Positions 55,734-64,000 of a stretch of 64,000 nt of DNA are shown in pieces; within the stretch, counting starts at the first letter, position 1; each line of letters opens with the position of its first letter. Below the pieces are notes generated by a model, which ran no database searches, was not told the DNA's origin, and was given only the letters and a program-made list of their open reading frames with translations. The translations under genes were made by a program, and so were the position numbers. The stretch covers positions 1,828,855 to 1,892,854 of the forward strand of contig NZ_KV917380.1 in NCBI RefSeq assembly GCF_002019765.1. The letters run 5' to 3'. This DNA comes from Shouchella oshimensis. Its GTDB lineage: Bacteria; Bacillota; Bacilli; Bacillales; Bacillaceae_D.

Positions 55734-57359
55734 ATGACGGAAATGATCTTAAATGCTCTTATGTATACAAGCTTAGCATTGTTGGCAGGCTTACTCGTTA
55801 TTCAAATGGTGCCAAATGGAAGAGGCATTGAAGGAACGCTTCACCCATTGTTTTTACTTAGCGTTATACTTACTGTTCCACTGCTTCAATTTGGAAACGT
55901 CATCGTACTTGGGTCAACGTATGCGACGTTTTTTGATACGTCGCTTTTAGACGGAACGCTGACAGCAATGGGAGAACATATTTTAGGAACGAGCTTTTTA
56001 CTCGTTCTTCTGTTTTCAAGCGTACAGCTTGTACTAGTGGTTTTAACTAAAAAATGGAATCGGTACGTGGTTTCAAGTTTGCAGCTACTTTTCTTTATAG
56101 GCATTATTGGAGCAGTAAGTTTGTCCAGCCATAGTGCGTCTTTAACAGAAGGCTATGCAACAGGTGCACTATCAAACGGCATTCATTTATTGGCGATGTC
56201 ACTCTGGGTGGGTCCATTATTTATCGTCAGTCTTTATGGGACGCGATTAGAAGACGGACAGAAATTCCATCAATGGTTTTCTGCACTTGCTGTGTTTAGT
56301 TTGCTTCTTGTTTCAACGAGTGGATTTGTCATGATGGGAGAAATTGCACCTGAATATGTGAATAGTTGGATGCTGACATACGGCCAGCTATTACTTATTA
56401 AAAACATCCTTATTTTTCCTTTGTTGCTTTTCGGGTTTCGGCATCTGGTTACCCTTAGTGGAAAAGGCGTGTCATTATCTGCACAGGAACGCCAACGCTC
56501 GTTTCGTGCCGAATCTCTTTTTGTTTTAGCTGTTTTTATTGTAACAGCGTGGTTAACGGAAACAGAACCACCTCATAATGTGCTGCGCACTTTGCAAAAC
56601 GAGCCATTTAATCCTGTAATGCAGTTTTTCTTGAATGAACCACTGATTGAAAATCAATTAATTGCATTTTCTCCTTCTCTTTGGTCTGGCTTATTGCTGG
56701 GGCTTTCCGTTTTCGTCTTTTTCCTCGGTCTATTTGTTGCCTGGAGATGGAGACGAACGATATATAGTGTAGGGGCAGCCATTTTATTTGTGGCCACATT
56801 TTATCTAGGTTTAATGACTAGCACAGCTCCTGGTGAAATTCCTGTTAATTTAACTGTCCACGACAGTGTAGAAGAGGCTATCGCTGTCAACAGAGAAACG
56901 AACGAGCTTGATATTTTGGCAACATGGTCAATCGACGAAGAATCTTTTGCCGTTGTTTATCAGGAAAATGAACGCCATCTTATTGCGGAACGATTAAAAA
57001 AGGAGCCTGACGGGTATCGGAAATATTTAGATGCTGAAGTAGAGATAGAGAATGGCTTTCTAACAGGTGGTGAACAATTTATGGATACCTTCATGTTTAT
57101 AGAAAATGATTGGGTAGATGTTGAAACGATAAGTACGTACGTGACCCTCGGCTATGTCACAGAAGATATTGAACAAGTACGTATCCAATTTTCAAATGGA
57201 TCTGTTGAAGTACCTGTTGATGATCACGTATTCTTCTATATTCAGAGCATGAATGGGACATTAGAAGAGCCCCATCAATACGAATTACTCGATGAAGATG
57301 GACAAAAGGTTCGGGTTATAGAAAAACGCCAGTTTGTTCATGAAGGTCATGTTCATTAG
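55734..57359 (+). CDS. CopD-domain membrane protein
   Basis: A 541-residue membrane protein. Residues 1-290 hold about eight helices of the CopD type, including the HLLAMSLWVGPLF motif near 150 that supplies conserved His/Trp of copper-resistance proteins. Two more helices follow near 320-365, then a soluble acidic domain of about 170 residues ending EGHVH. The C-terminal domain is not one I recognise. A copper-import or homeostasis role is inferred from CopD/YcnJ relatives. The stop lies within the ribosome site of the next gene, so the two are linked. Confidence 0.75.
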   Translation: MTEMILNALMYTSLALLAGLLVIQMVPNGRGIEGTLHPLFLLSVILTVPLLQFGNVIVLGSTYATFFDTSLLDGTLTAMGEHILGTSFLLVLLFSSVQLVLVVLTKKWNRYVVSSLQLLFFIGIIGAVSLSSHSASLTEGYATGALSNGIHLLAMSLWVGPLFIVSLYGTRLEDGQKFHQWFSALAVFSLLLVSTSGFVMMGEIAPEYVNSWMLTYGQLLLIKNILIFPLLLFGFRHLVTLSGKGVSLSAQERQRSFRAESLFVLAVFIVTAWLTETEPPHNVLRTLQNEPFNPVMQFFLNEPLIENQLIAFSPSLWSGLLLGLSVFVFFLGLFVAWRWRRTIYSVGAAILFVATFYLGLMTSTAPGEIPVNLTVHDSVEEAIAVNRETNELDILATWSIDEESFAVVYQENERHLIAERLKKEPDGYRKYLDAEVEIENGFLTGGEQFMDTFMFIENDWVDVETISTYVTLGYVTEDIEQVRIQFSNGSVEVPVDDHVFFYIQSMNGTLEEPHQYELLDEDGQKVRVIEKRQFVHEGHVH

Positions 57360-57369
57360 GAGGAAAGCT

Positions 57370-59577
57370 ATGGGGACATCAAATGAGAAATTAGTAGAAG
57401 AGGCACAACTTTGGCGAAAACGTTTAGAGAACGACGAGGGTGAAAACAACCGAAATGAACTTGCTACACTTGTTTCGTTGCGGTTTGAACGTAAGCAGAA
57501 GATGGATTTATTTACTGAGAAATGGAAACAAGAATTAGAGGAAGATGGCTCTTTTAACGACTTTTTAGACGAGCTAACCGAAAAACAGCTACTCGTTTCT
57601 TGGGCTCAAGATGAATGGATTCGTCGTTCGTGGCCACAGCTTAGAGAAACAGACCAAGCCCGAGTAAAAAAGCAAAAAGTAGAGCAGATCATTACACGTA
57701 GTCAAGACTGGATCACTCAAGTAGAAGGAAAAGAAACCTCCCTTGCGAAAAAGCATGGTAGCATGCTCTTAACTAATATAAAAGAGTTAAATGATCGCAG
57801 TCAGCAGTTTTTAACCAGCTTTCAAGGAAACTATTATTCAAAAAGTCAGTTCACCCAATTGAAGAAGCAGCTTGATAGTGTGAATGAACTGCAAGAAAGA
57901 GTAAACAAAGAAATGGATGAAGCTCTTGGAGAGAAGCAGACATCCGCACTCGCTCAGCTAGAAGAAATGATTGGTTTAACTGATGTAAAAGATCGAGTTA
58001 AAAAGCTCTATGCGTTTTTAAAGTATCAAAAGAGTCGTGAAGAAGTTGGTCTTTCTTCAAACAATCTGTTAAACCTCAATATGGTCGTAACAGGGAACCC
58101 TGGTACAGGTAAAACATCCATTGCTCGTTTACTCGCTTCCATCTACTACGAATTAGGAATGCTTGCAAAACCAACTGTGTATGAAGTAGATCGTGCTTCT
58201 CTTGTTGCTGGCTATGTTGGTCAAACTGAAGAGCAAACGATGGCAGCTATTGAGCGAGCGGTAGGGGGGGTGTTGTTTATTGATGAGGCTTACAGCTTAA
58301 AGCGTGAAGGACAGTCAGGAAATGATTACGGTCAAGCGGTTATCGATACCCTTGTATCAGCGATGACGAGTGAGACGTATGCAGGAAAGTTTGCTGTTAT
58401 TTTAGCAGGCTATCCGCAAGAAATGCGTGGGTTCATTCGTGCAAATCCTGGTTTAGCAAGTCGATTCCCTGAACAAAACCATTTTGATTTACCAAATTAT
58501 ACAGAATCCGAACTCTTACAAATTGCTGAGAAAAAAGCACTTGATGTTGATTTTGTGTTCACAAATGCTGCACTGCAAAAAGTAAAAGCAGAAATAGAGC
58601 GTTTGGAAATTGATCAGTCGTTTGGAAATGCACGTGTCGTTGAAGACATTGTAAAAAAAGCCATTTTTGAAAAAGGATCTCAAGGTTACCATACAACCGA
58701 GCGAGACTTTGTTTTAATAGAGGAGCAACATGTGCAAACAAAGCAATCTGCTAAATCAGGACAAGCCCTACAAAAGCTTAACGAACTTGTCGGGCTTGAA
58801 CAGGTAAAAGCAGAATTGAATAAATTAACTTCTTTTGCAAAAGTAAAAGAATCGCGTAGACGCATGGATTTACCTGTTCCACCGATGCCGCTTCATACTG
58901 TATTTAGCGGACCACCAGGCACAGGGAAAACAACGGTTGCCACACTTTATGCAGAGGCGTTAAATGAGATTGGCTTATTAAAGCGAGGTCATCTCGTCAC
59001 GGTTTCTAGAAGTGATTTAGTAGGGGGCTATGTCGGTCAAACCGCCATTAAAACAAATCAAGTCATTCAAGATGCGCTAGGTGGCGTTCTCTTTATCGAT
59101 GAAGCTTATGCACTTGCACAAGGTGGAGAGAATGATTTTGGCAAGGAAGCGATTACGATGATAACTCAAGCAATGACCGAACATGAAGAACATCTTGTCG
59201 TTATATTTGCTGGCTACCATAATGAGATTCAGACGTTGCTAAACAGTAATCCTGGTTTGCGTTCACGTATTCGAAAAGAAATTGAGTTTCAGCCATATAC
59301 ATCAAATCAATTGGCAGAAATGTTAAAGCAAAAGTTCACTGTGTATGGCTATACATGGTCAGACGAAGCGTTTAACGCAATCGAAGATCATTTTTCAAAA
59401 GAAACCATTGCGGGAAATGGACGTTACATTGACTGGTTTTTTGAGGAAATTATTCAAGCTCATGCCTTGCGAACAACAGAGGAATCGGATATAGCCCTTA
59501 CCATTGAAGCAAAAGACGTAATTCAGGTATTCAATTCAACGAAAGGAAACGATGGTCCTGAAAAGTCACCTTCTTAA
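57370..59577 (+). CDS. Double-AAA SpoVK/CbxX-like ATPase
   Basis: A 735-residue protein. About 190 helical, charged residues lead into two tandem CbxX/CfqX AAA modules. The first has Walker A GNPGTGKT and Walker B VLFIDEAYSL; the second has GPPGTGKT and VLFIDEAYAL. Both keep the sensor AGY motif and a C-terminal arginine-finger region (NGRYIDWFFEE in the second). SpoVK itself (31964) has one module. ATG 57370 follows AGGAGG; 12 in-frame codons upstream lie inside the CopD gene. Role unknown; its operon partner is a membrane protein, so remodelling at the membrane is possible. Confidence 0.85.
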   Translation: MGTSNEKLVEEAQLWRKRLENDEGENNRNELATLVSLRFERKQKMDLFTEKWKQELEEDGSFNDFLDELTEKQLLVSWAQDEWIRRSWPQLRETDQARVKKQKVEQIITRSQDWITQVEGKETSLAKKHGSMLLTNIKELNDRSQQFLTSFQGNYYSKSQFTQLKKQLDSVNELQERVNKEMDEALGEKQTSALAQLEEMIGLTDVKDRVKKLYAFLKYQKSREEVGLSSNNLLNLNMVVTGNPGTGKTSIARLLASIYYELGMLAKPTVYEVDRASLVAGYVGQTEEQTMAAIERAVGGVLFIDEAYSLKREGQSGNDYGQAVIDTLVSAMTSETYAGKFAVILAGYPQEMRGFIRANPGLASRFPEQNHFDLPNYTESELLQIAEKKALDVDFVFTNAALQKVKAEIERLEIDQSFGNARVVEDIVKKAIFEKGSQGYHTTERDFVLIEEQHVQTKQSAKSGQALQKLNELVGLEQVKAELNKLTSFAKVKESRRRMDLPVPPMPLHTVFSGPPGTGKTTVATLYAEALNEIGLLKRGHLVTVSRSDLVGGYVGQTAIKTNQVIQDALGGVLFIDEAYALAQGGENDFGKEAITMITQAMTEHEEHLVVIFAGYHNEIQTLLNSNPGLRSRIRKEIEFQPYTSNQLAEMLKQKFTVYGYTWSDEAFNAIEDHFSKETIAGNGRYIDWFFEEIIQAHALRTTEESDIALTIEAKDVIQVFNSTKGNDGPEKSPS

Positions 59578-59597
59578 AAGCACCGTGCTTCTTTTTT
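59575..59597 (+). terminator. Terminator after double-AAA gene
   Basis: AAGCAC/GTGCTT short stem and T run, overlapping the stop codon. Confidence 0.65.
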
Positions 59598-59684
59598 AAG
59601 AGGTCGTTGTGCTATACTAAGAGTGTATACCAAGTATTAGGACAAGGTATAAAAGCGATAGAGTGAGAAAGGTGAGGATAGGCA

Positions 59685-60110
59685 TTGCCATATCAGGTTA
59701 AGAAGTTCATTACGCCCCAATACGCAGATACCGATATGATGGGTGTTGTTTATCACGCAAACTACATTAAGTTTTTTGAATTAGGAAGAACGGCGTATAT
59801 ACAAGAAGCAGGCTATAGTTATGTTGAAATGGAGCAAGCTGGCTATTATGCACCTGTGTATGACGTCTATGCAACATATAAAAAGCCTCTTGTTTATGGA
59901 GATGAGGCTATCATCACAACATGGTTATCCCTAAATGATGGTGTGAAAACAATTTACCAATATGAAATAAAAAATCAGCATGATGATGTCTGTGTAACAG
60001 GTTATACAACCCACGTGATTGTGAAAAAGGATACCTTTAAACCAGTTCCGTTTAAGCGAGCTTTCCCTGAATGGTATGAAACCTATAACCGTTTAATGGA
60101 GGAGCATTAA
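59685..60110 (+). CDS. yneP: Hotdog-fold acyl-CoA thioesterase YneP
   Basis: A 141-residue 4-hydroxybenzoyl-CoA thioesterase-like protein. The family motif [23 protein letters not shown], with the catalytic Asp, lies near residues 12-35. TTG start after AGGTGAGGA. An extended -10 (TGC TATACT, 59613-59618) is its likely promoter. The stop overlaps the next ATG by one base, so it is coupled to the YneQ-NadE gene. Confidence 0.9.
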   Translation: MPYQVKKFITPQYADTDMMGVVYHANYIKFFELGRTAYIQEAGYSYVEMEQAGYYAPVYDVYATYKKPLVYGDEAIITTWLSLNDGVKTIYQYEIKNQHDDVCVTGYTTHVIVKKDTFKPVPFKRAFPEWYETYNRLMEEH

Positions 60111-61252
60111 TGGCGTTTGGAATTAACCGACGTGAATTGACAAAGTGGAAACAGGAAGCTAGAAATGGTAAAATTGCTTTTATCACGCACTACTGGTATG
60201 ATGCGCGCTTTCCAAATGCGACAACTGTAACAAAAGTGGCCTGTGAAGATCGAGAGAAATTAATACATTGGGGTAAGCAATATGGTTTAAAAAGAGAGTG
60301 GATTCATCAACGGGATGAACTTTCCCACTTTGATTTATTAGGAAAGACACAAGAAGCCATTTTGCAGAGCGAAGGGTTATTAACACAGCTTTCTCAATTC
60401 AATAGACGGATGGAGTGTGCACAGATGGACGTTAACCAAGATCGTATTCGAAAAGACTTATTTTCAAAGGAAACCATTGACCCAAGAGAAGAGATTCGTA
60501 ACCGTGTTGAATTTCTTAAATCATATGCAATTAAAACCGGAACCAAAGGCTATGTGCTTGGTATATCTGGAGGTCAAGACTCAACTCTTGCAGCAAAACT
60601 TGCGCAAATAGCAGTAACGGAACTACGAGAAGAGAAACAAGACGAAAGCTATCAATTTTATGCAGTTCGCTTGCCTTACGGAGAACAGCATGATGAAGAG
60701 GATGCTCAGCTTGCTCTTTCTTATATTGAAGCAGATCATGTGTTAACAGTGAATATAAAGAATGCTGTTGACGCATCGGTTCAAGCATTTCAAGAAGCAA
60801 CACAGTCTCAATTGTCAACTTTTTTAAAAGGAAATACGAAAGCCCGAGAACGAATGAAAGTTCAATTTGACTTGGCGGCTCACTACCATTCTCTTGTTAT
60901 TGGAACCGACCACGCAGCAGAAGCTGTAACAGGCTTCTTTACTAAATTCGGTGATGGTGCATGTGATGTTGCACCTTTGTTTGGTTTAACGAAGCGTCAA
61001 GGAAAACAGTTACTCGAAGCGTTAGCGGCACCAAAATCTCTTTATATGAAAGTTCCAACAGCGGACTTAGAAGATGACAAGCCTGGTTTACCAGATGAAG
61101 AAGCACTGGGCATTTCTTATGAGCAAATTGATGATTACTTAGAAGGAAAGCAAGTGGATCAAGAAGTTGCTCAACAAATCGAGTCACGCTACGCTATGAC
61201 AGAACACAAACGGCAAACACCAGTTACAATCTATGATCATTGGTGGGAGTAA
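60110..61252 (+). CDS. nadE: YneQ-NadE fusion: NAD synthetase with N-terminal YneQ domain
   Basis: A 380-residue protein joining two proteins that are separate in B. subtilis. Residues 1-100 match YneQ ([15 protein letters not shown] ... [19 protein letters not shown] ... [15 protein letters not shown]), the unknown protein encoded just after yneP. Residues 106-380 are a complete ammonia-dependent NAD synthetase with the P-loop [26 protein letters not shown] and the MTEHKRQ end. ATG 60425 (Met 106) has GGAG 9 bases upstream and would give a free 275-residue NadE, the usual length, so both forms may be made. Coupled to yneP. Confidence 0.9.
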   Translation: MAFGINRRELTKWKQEARNGKIAFITHYWYDARFPNATTVTKVACEDREKLIHWGKQYGLKREWIHQRDELSHFDLLGKTQEAILQSEGLLTQLSQFNRRMECAQMDVNQDRIRKDLFSKETIDPREEIRNRVEFLKSYAIKTGTKGYVLGISGGQDSTLAAKLAQIAVTELREEKQDESYQFYAVRLPYGEQHDEEDAQLALSYIEADHVLTVNIKNAVDASVQAFQEATQSQLSTFLKGNTKARERMKVQFDLAAHYHSLVIGTDHAAEAVTGFFTKFGDGACDVAPLFGLTKRQGKQLLEALAAPKSLYMKVPTADLEDDKPGLPDEEALGISYEQIDDYLEGKQVDQEVAQQIESRYAMTEHKRQTPVTIYDHWWE

Positions 61253-61353
61253 TAAGTCTTATTTACTCTTTTACTAAACATATGTATGATTAACCAGTTC
61301 CGAGCATAGGGTAGAGAAAGAAATTTGTACATATGTTAAGGAGAGGGAACGTA

Positions 61354-61821
61354 ATGAAAGGCAAAATCCTTATATTATTAAGCTTACTTGCATGCTTACT
61401 CATCATTTTGGTCGTAACGGTAGGAGTGACGAACGATTCAACAGAACCAACGGCTTCCGATAATCAGGATGAATCGGAAACCCAGGAACTCAACGGTGTG
61501 TACGTTACGCTTAACGGTGTTAGTGTCACAGAACATAGTGATACAGAACAACTAGTGAAAGTTGATTTAACAGCAGAAAATACGCGAGAATCAAGTATTA
61601 GCTTTCTGCCGGTCAATCTTACGTTAGTCGATGAGGAGCACTATGCATACAGTCATGCTGAGCGGATTGAAACAAAAGGGATTATTGGTGGACAATTAGA
61701 AAGCGGGCGCTCTGTATCTGGGGAAATTGCATTTATCGTTCCAAAAGATACAGCGCTTGAGCTTGTTTACAGTGATCACTTTCGTGGCGGGCAACTGATG
61801 TTTCCACTCGAAGTTGACTGA
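61354..61821 (+). CDS. Membrane-anchored DUF4352-like protein
   Basis: A 155-residue protein. One N-terminal membrane helix (about 4-24) leads to an Asp/Glu/Thr-rich linker and an outside beta domain (GVYVTLNGVSVTEHSD ... LMFPLEV) resembling the immunoglobulin-like DUF4352 fold. LLAC occurs in the helix, but hydrophobic residues continue past the Cys, so a lipoprotein is less likely than a plain anchor. AAGGAGAGGG precedes ATG 61354. Role unknown. Confidence 0.7.
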   Translation: MKGKILILLSLLACLLIILVVTVGVTNDSTEPTASDNQDESETQELNGVYVTLNGVSVTEHSDTEQLVKVDLTAENTRESSISFLPVNLTLVDEEHYAYSHAERIETKGIIGGQLESGRSVSGEIAFIVPKDTALELVYSDHFRGGQLMFPLEVD

Positions 61822-61864
61822 AAAAGTACGACTAGCGTGATACTGAAATAGAAGGCAAGACAAA

Positions 61865-61886
61865 GAAGCGCTTTTGCGCTTTTTTG
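61865..61886 (+). terminator. Terminator
   Basis: AAGCGC TTTT GCGCTT then TTTT. Confidence 0.8.
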
Positions 61887-61991
61887 CTTGTTTTTTCTTA
61901 GTTCATGAAGCGCTTTTGTTGAAATTAGAAAATTCTTACGGTAAGATTAATGAAAAATCGAAATAATGGGTTCGTTTAGGAGAGACGTTTT

Positions 61992-62906
61992 ATGCCAATT
62001 AAAATTCCTGATCACTTACCAGCAAAGGAGAAGCTGTTAAAAGAAAATATCTTTGTGATGGATGAATCACGTGCCTATCAACAAGATATTCGACCTCTGA
62101 AAATTTGTATTTTAAACTTAATGCCGACGAAGCAAGAGACAGAGACACAATTGATTCGTCTTCTTGGTAATACGCCACTACAAATAGATGTTTCCCTTTT
62201 ACATCCGAGTAGTCACGAGCCAAAAAATACATCAAAAGAACATTTACAACAATTTTATAAAACGATTAGTGAAATTAAGTCGTTGAAATTTGATGGCATG
62301 ATTATTACAGGGGCGCCTGTGGAGACCTTACCTTTTGATGATGTCCACTACTGGGACGAAATGAAATCCATCTTAGATTGGACCACAACAAATGTGACAT
62401 CAACCCTTCACATTTGCTGGGGGGCGCAAGCTGCACTTTACCATCACTACCAGATTCGTAAACGGCCATTGAATACAAAACTGTTTGGAATTTATAATCA
62501 TACGGTAAACGTTTCGAATGTGAATTTACTTCGTGGTTTTGACGACTATTTTCTTGCTCCTCATTCTCGTCATACAACGATTCACCGCCAAGACATAGAA
62601 GAAATATCAGATTTAGAAGTACTTAGCTCATCAGATGAAGCAGGTGTCTACATTGCTTCTTCAAAAGACGGAAAACGTATTTTCGTTATGGGACATGCTG
62701 AATATGATGCACATACGTTAAAGAAAGAATACGAACGAGACATCAAGCAAGGTGGGGCATGCCAGATGCCCATAAACTATTTTCCAGATGAAAATCCGGA
62801 AGCGTTGCCACCACTTCAGTGGAGAGCTCACTCGAACTTGTTGTTCTCAAATTGGTTAAATTATTATGTGTACCAAGAAACCCCTTATCATTTAGACAAA
62901 TCGTAA
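61992..62906 (+). CDS. metA: Homoserine O-acetyltransferase MetA
   Basis: Activates homoserine for methionine synthesis. The 304-residue MetA-type enzyme has the nucleophile Cys 142 (HICWGAQ), His 235 and Glu 237 (MGHAE). Residue 111 is Glu (GAPVE), which in characterised MetA proteins selects acetyl-CoA; Gly there selects succinyl-CoA. The 170-base leader shows neither an S-box nor a T-box, so control is not by the usual methionine riboswitches. TAGGAGAG precedes the ATG. Confidence 0.93.
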   Translation: MPIKIPDHLPAKEKLLKENIFVMDESRAYQQDIRPLKICILNLMPTKQETETQLIRLLGNTPLQIDVSLLHPSSHEPKNTSKEHLQQFYKTISEIKSLKFDGMIITGAPVETLPFDDVHYWDEMKSILDWTTTNVTSTLHICWGAQAALYHHYQIRKRPLNTKLFGIYNHTVNVSNVNLLRGFDDYFLAPHSRHTTIHRQDIEEISDLEVLSSSDEAGVYIASSKDGKRIFVMGHAEYDAHTLKKEYERDIKQGGACQMPINYFPDENPEALPPLQWRAHSNLLFSNWLNYYVYQETPYHLDKS

Positions 62907-62958
62907 GGTTTTGATTTGCCGTTTCTCGTACATCCTAAGTGTACGGGAGTGAATCAAC

Positions 62959-63807
62959 ATGCCAAAACGGGTACCAGATCGAGCGTCTTATTTGCATATT
63001 CATGAAGCAAGCATCTATTATGAATGGTTTAAAAGCACAAAGCCTAAAAAAGGAACGTTGTTACTGATTCATGGTATTTTTGCTTCAGTCACAAGTTTTT
63101 ACCGTGTTATTCCATCGTTACGTGAAGAGTATGATATTATTTGCTGTGATTTGCCAGGCTTCGGTCGTAGTTCGAAAGGAAATGGATCTGTCTATTCCTT
63201 TTCTGCTTATGCGGATCAGCTTGGGGAATTAATGAGCCAATTACATGTGGACTCCTTTCACGTAATCGGACATTCAATGGGGGGACAGATTGCCCTTTAC
63301 CTCGCTTACCGCCAGCCGGACAGAGTGATAAGTATCTCATTACTCGCAAGTTCTGGTTATTTAAAGTCGGTAAAGAAACCATTTCAAGTTGCTACATATT
63401 TTCCTTTAATCGAAAGAAGTTTAAACTGGGTCATGCACCATCGAAAACCGCAAGTACGACTCTTCTTACAAGACGCTGTTTACAATAAACGGTGCTTAAC
63501 CGCGGATATGATTGCCAATTACGAGGGGCCGCTCTCAGATCCATTATTTATAAATGGATTAATTCAATTAACTCGACAGCGTGAAGGGGATTTGTCGCAA
63601 GCTCAGCTTCAACAGATACACCAACCAGTGCTCATTCTTTCAGGTGTAGAAGATCCCCTTATCTCGATTGAAACAAGCTATGCCCTTCATCGAGATCTGC
63701 CCAATAGCCGTATACATGTTATTAAGCAGTGCGGGCATTTACTTCTAGAAGAAAAGCCAAAGCAAGTTCAGAAGAGAGTTAAGCATTTTTTACTTTCCAT
63801 AGTTTAA
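62959..63807 (+). CDS. Alpha/beta hydrolase
   Basis: A 282-residue alpha/beta-hydrolase. Oxyanion region IHGIFASVTSF, nucleophile elbow GHSMGG with Ser near 98, an acid in GVEDPL near 232 and His in CGHLLLEE near 261 complete the triad. An amphipathic Lys/Arg start but no signal peptide suggests cytoplasm. The substrate is not predictable from sequence. Confidence 0.85.
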   Translation: MPKRVPDRASYLHIHEASIYYEWFKSTKPKKGTLLLIHGIFASVTSFYRVIPSLREEYDIICCDLPGFGRSSKGNGSVYSFSAYADQLGELMSQLHVDSFHVIGHSMGGQIALYLAYRQPDRVISISLLASSGYLKSVKKPFQVATYFPLIERSLNWVMHHRKPQVRLFLQDAVYNKRCLTADMIANYEGPLSDPLFINGLIQLTRQREGDLSQAQLQQIHQPVLILSGVEDPLISIETSYALHRDLPNSRIHVIKQCGHLLLEEKPKQVQKRVKHFLLSIV

Positions 63808-63843
63808 TAAAGACACTTACTTTCATAAAAAGGAGGCGATCTT

Positions 63844-64000
63844 GTGGACCCTCTTGATATTATGATGAATAAAGACCGTGTGGTTCCTTATTTCTTACCT
63901 ATCATTAGTGCAGACACACAGAAAGTTATTGGTTACGAAGTAGAGGCCTATTGGATTGAGAACAATAAACCGATGAACGTAACTTGGTTTTTCGATGACC
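63844..64000 (+). CDS. ykuI: YkuI-like EAL-domain protein, N-terminal fragment
   Basis: The first 52 residues are present and the gene runs off the window. The start DPLDIMMNKDRVVPYFLPIISADTQKVIGYEVEA matches B. subtilis YkuI, a c-di-GMP-binding EAL-fold protein; the start of the EAL strand pattern (VIGYEVEA) is visible. AAGGAGGCGATC precedes GTG 63844. Whether the EAL active-site residues are kept cannot be seen. Confidence 0.75.
   Translation, partial: MDPLDIMMNKDRVVPYFLPIISADTQKVIGYEVEAYWIENNKPMNVTWFFDD

Noticed and set aside
61354-61420. Lipoprotein signal (LLAC) in the DUF4352-like protein
   Set aside because: The hydrophobic helix continues well past the Cys, unlike a lipobox at the end of a signal peptide.
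61822-61991. S-box or T-box riboswitch before metA
   Set aside because: The leader is too short and lacks both the S-box core and the T-box sequence; only a terminator of the previous gene is seen.

Overview
The window is a stretch of chromosome from a spore-forming member of the Bacillaceae. The evidence is a gene order that closely follows the Bacillus subtilis ymf-recA-ymc-mutSL-miaA-hfq-spoVK-glnA-lexA-tkt-citB-yneP segment, many sporulation genes (spoIIIE, spoVS, tgl, cotE, spoVK, sirA, sspP, sspN, a YjcZ-like peptide), Bacillus-type ribosome binding sites with frequent TTG/GTG starts, and LexA boxes of the CGAAC-N4-GTTCG type. The very acidic outer part of RodZ and the general gene content suggest an alkaliphilic Bacillus relative (Shouchella/Alkalihalobacillus-like). 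That placement is an inference; no rRNA or tRNA gene is present to test it.

Layout. 1-~275: left end of an IS110-family element, with the transposase N-terminus running off the window on the minus strand and a structured non-coding leader that is a candidate bridge RNA. 401-9242: tepA-ylzJ-spoIIIE-ymfF-ymfH-ymfI-ymfJ-ymfK-rodZ. 9363-14056: pgsA-cinA-DEAD-box helicase-recA. 14161-17473: a four-gene overlapping cassette encoding an Mre11-like nuclease and a Rad50-like ATPase split over separate polypeptides, inserted between recA and rny. 17609-24144: rny-ymdB-spoVS, tgl on the opposite strand, then miaB-ricA-cotE. 24249-30761: mutS-mutL-methyltransferase-miaA-hfq. 30805-36965: a degenerate tyrosine recombinase on the minus strand, spoVK, ynbB, glnA (no glnR beside it), dinB. 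37008-43509: small membrane peptide, MFS transporter, lexA divergent from a 59-residue SOS-controlled membrane peptide plus yneB-ynzC, then tkt-sirA-yneF. 43754-51535: a heterodimeric ABC exporter, yneK, small spore genes and aconitase. 51687-64000: RND transporter, fbpB-like and sspN genes, CopD-like protein with a double-AAA SpoVK paralogue, yneP, a YneQ-NadE fusion, metA, an alpha/beta hydrolase and the start of ykuI.

How it fits together. Three visible LexA-type operators (recA, lexA/small peptide, dinB) define an SOS regulon centred on repair, and mutS-mutL and the split Mre11/Rad50 set add further DNA-repair capacity. A second theme is sporulation: DNA translocation (SpoIIIE), coat (CotE, Tgl), signalling (RicA, YmdB, SpoVS), replication control (SirA with a perfect Spo0A box) and spore-core peptides (SspP, SspN). 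RNA metabolism (Rny, Hfq, MiaA, MiaB, helicase) and central carbon/nitrogen enzymes (Tkt, aconitase with a cre-like site, glutamine synthetase) fill the rest.

The observations most worth following are the split Mre11/Rad50 cassette, the YneQ-NadE fusion, the LexA-controlled 59-residue membrane peptide, and the IS110 leader RNA candidate.
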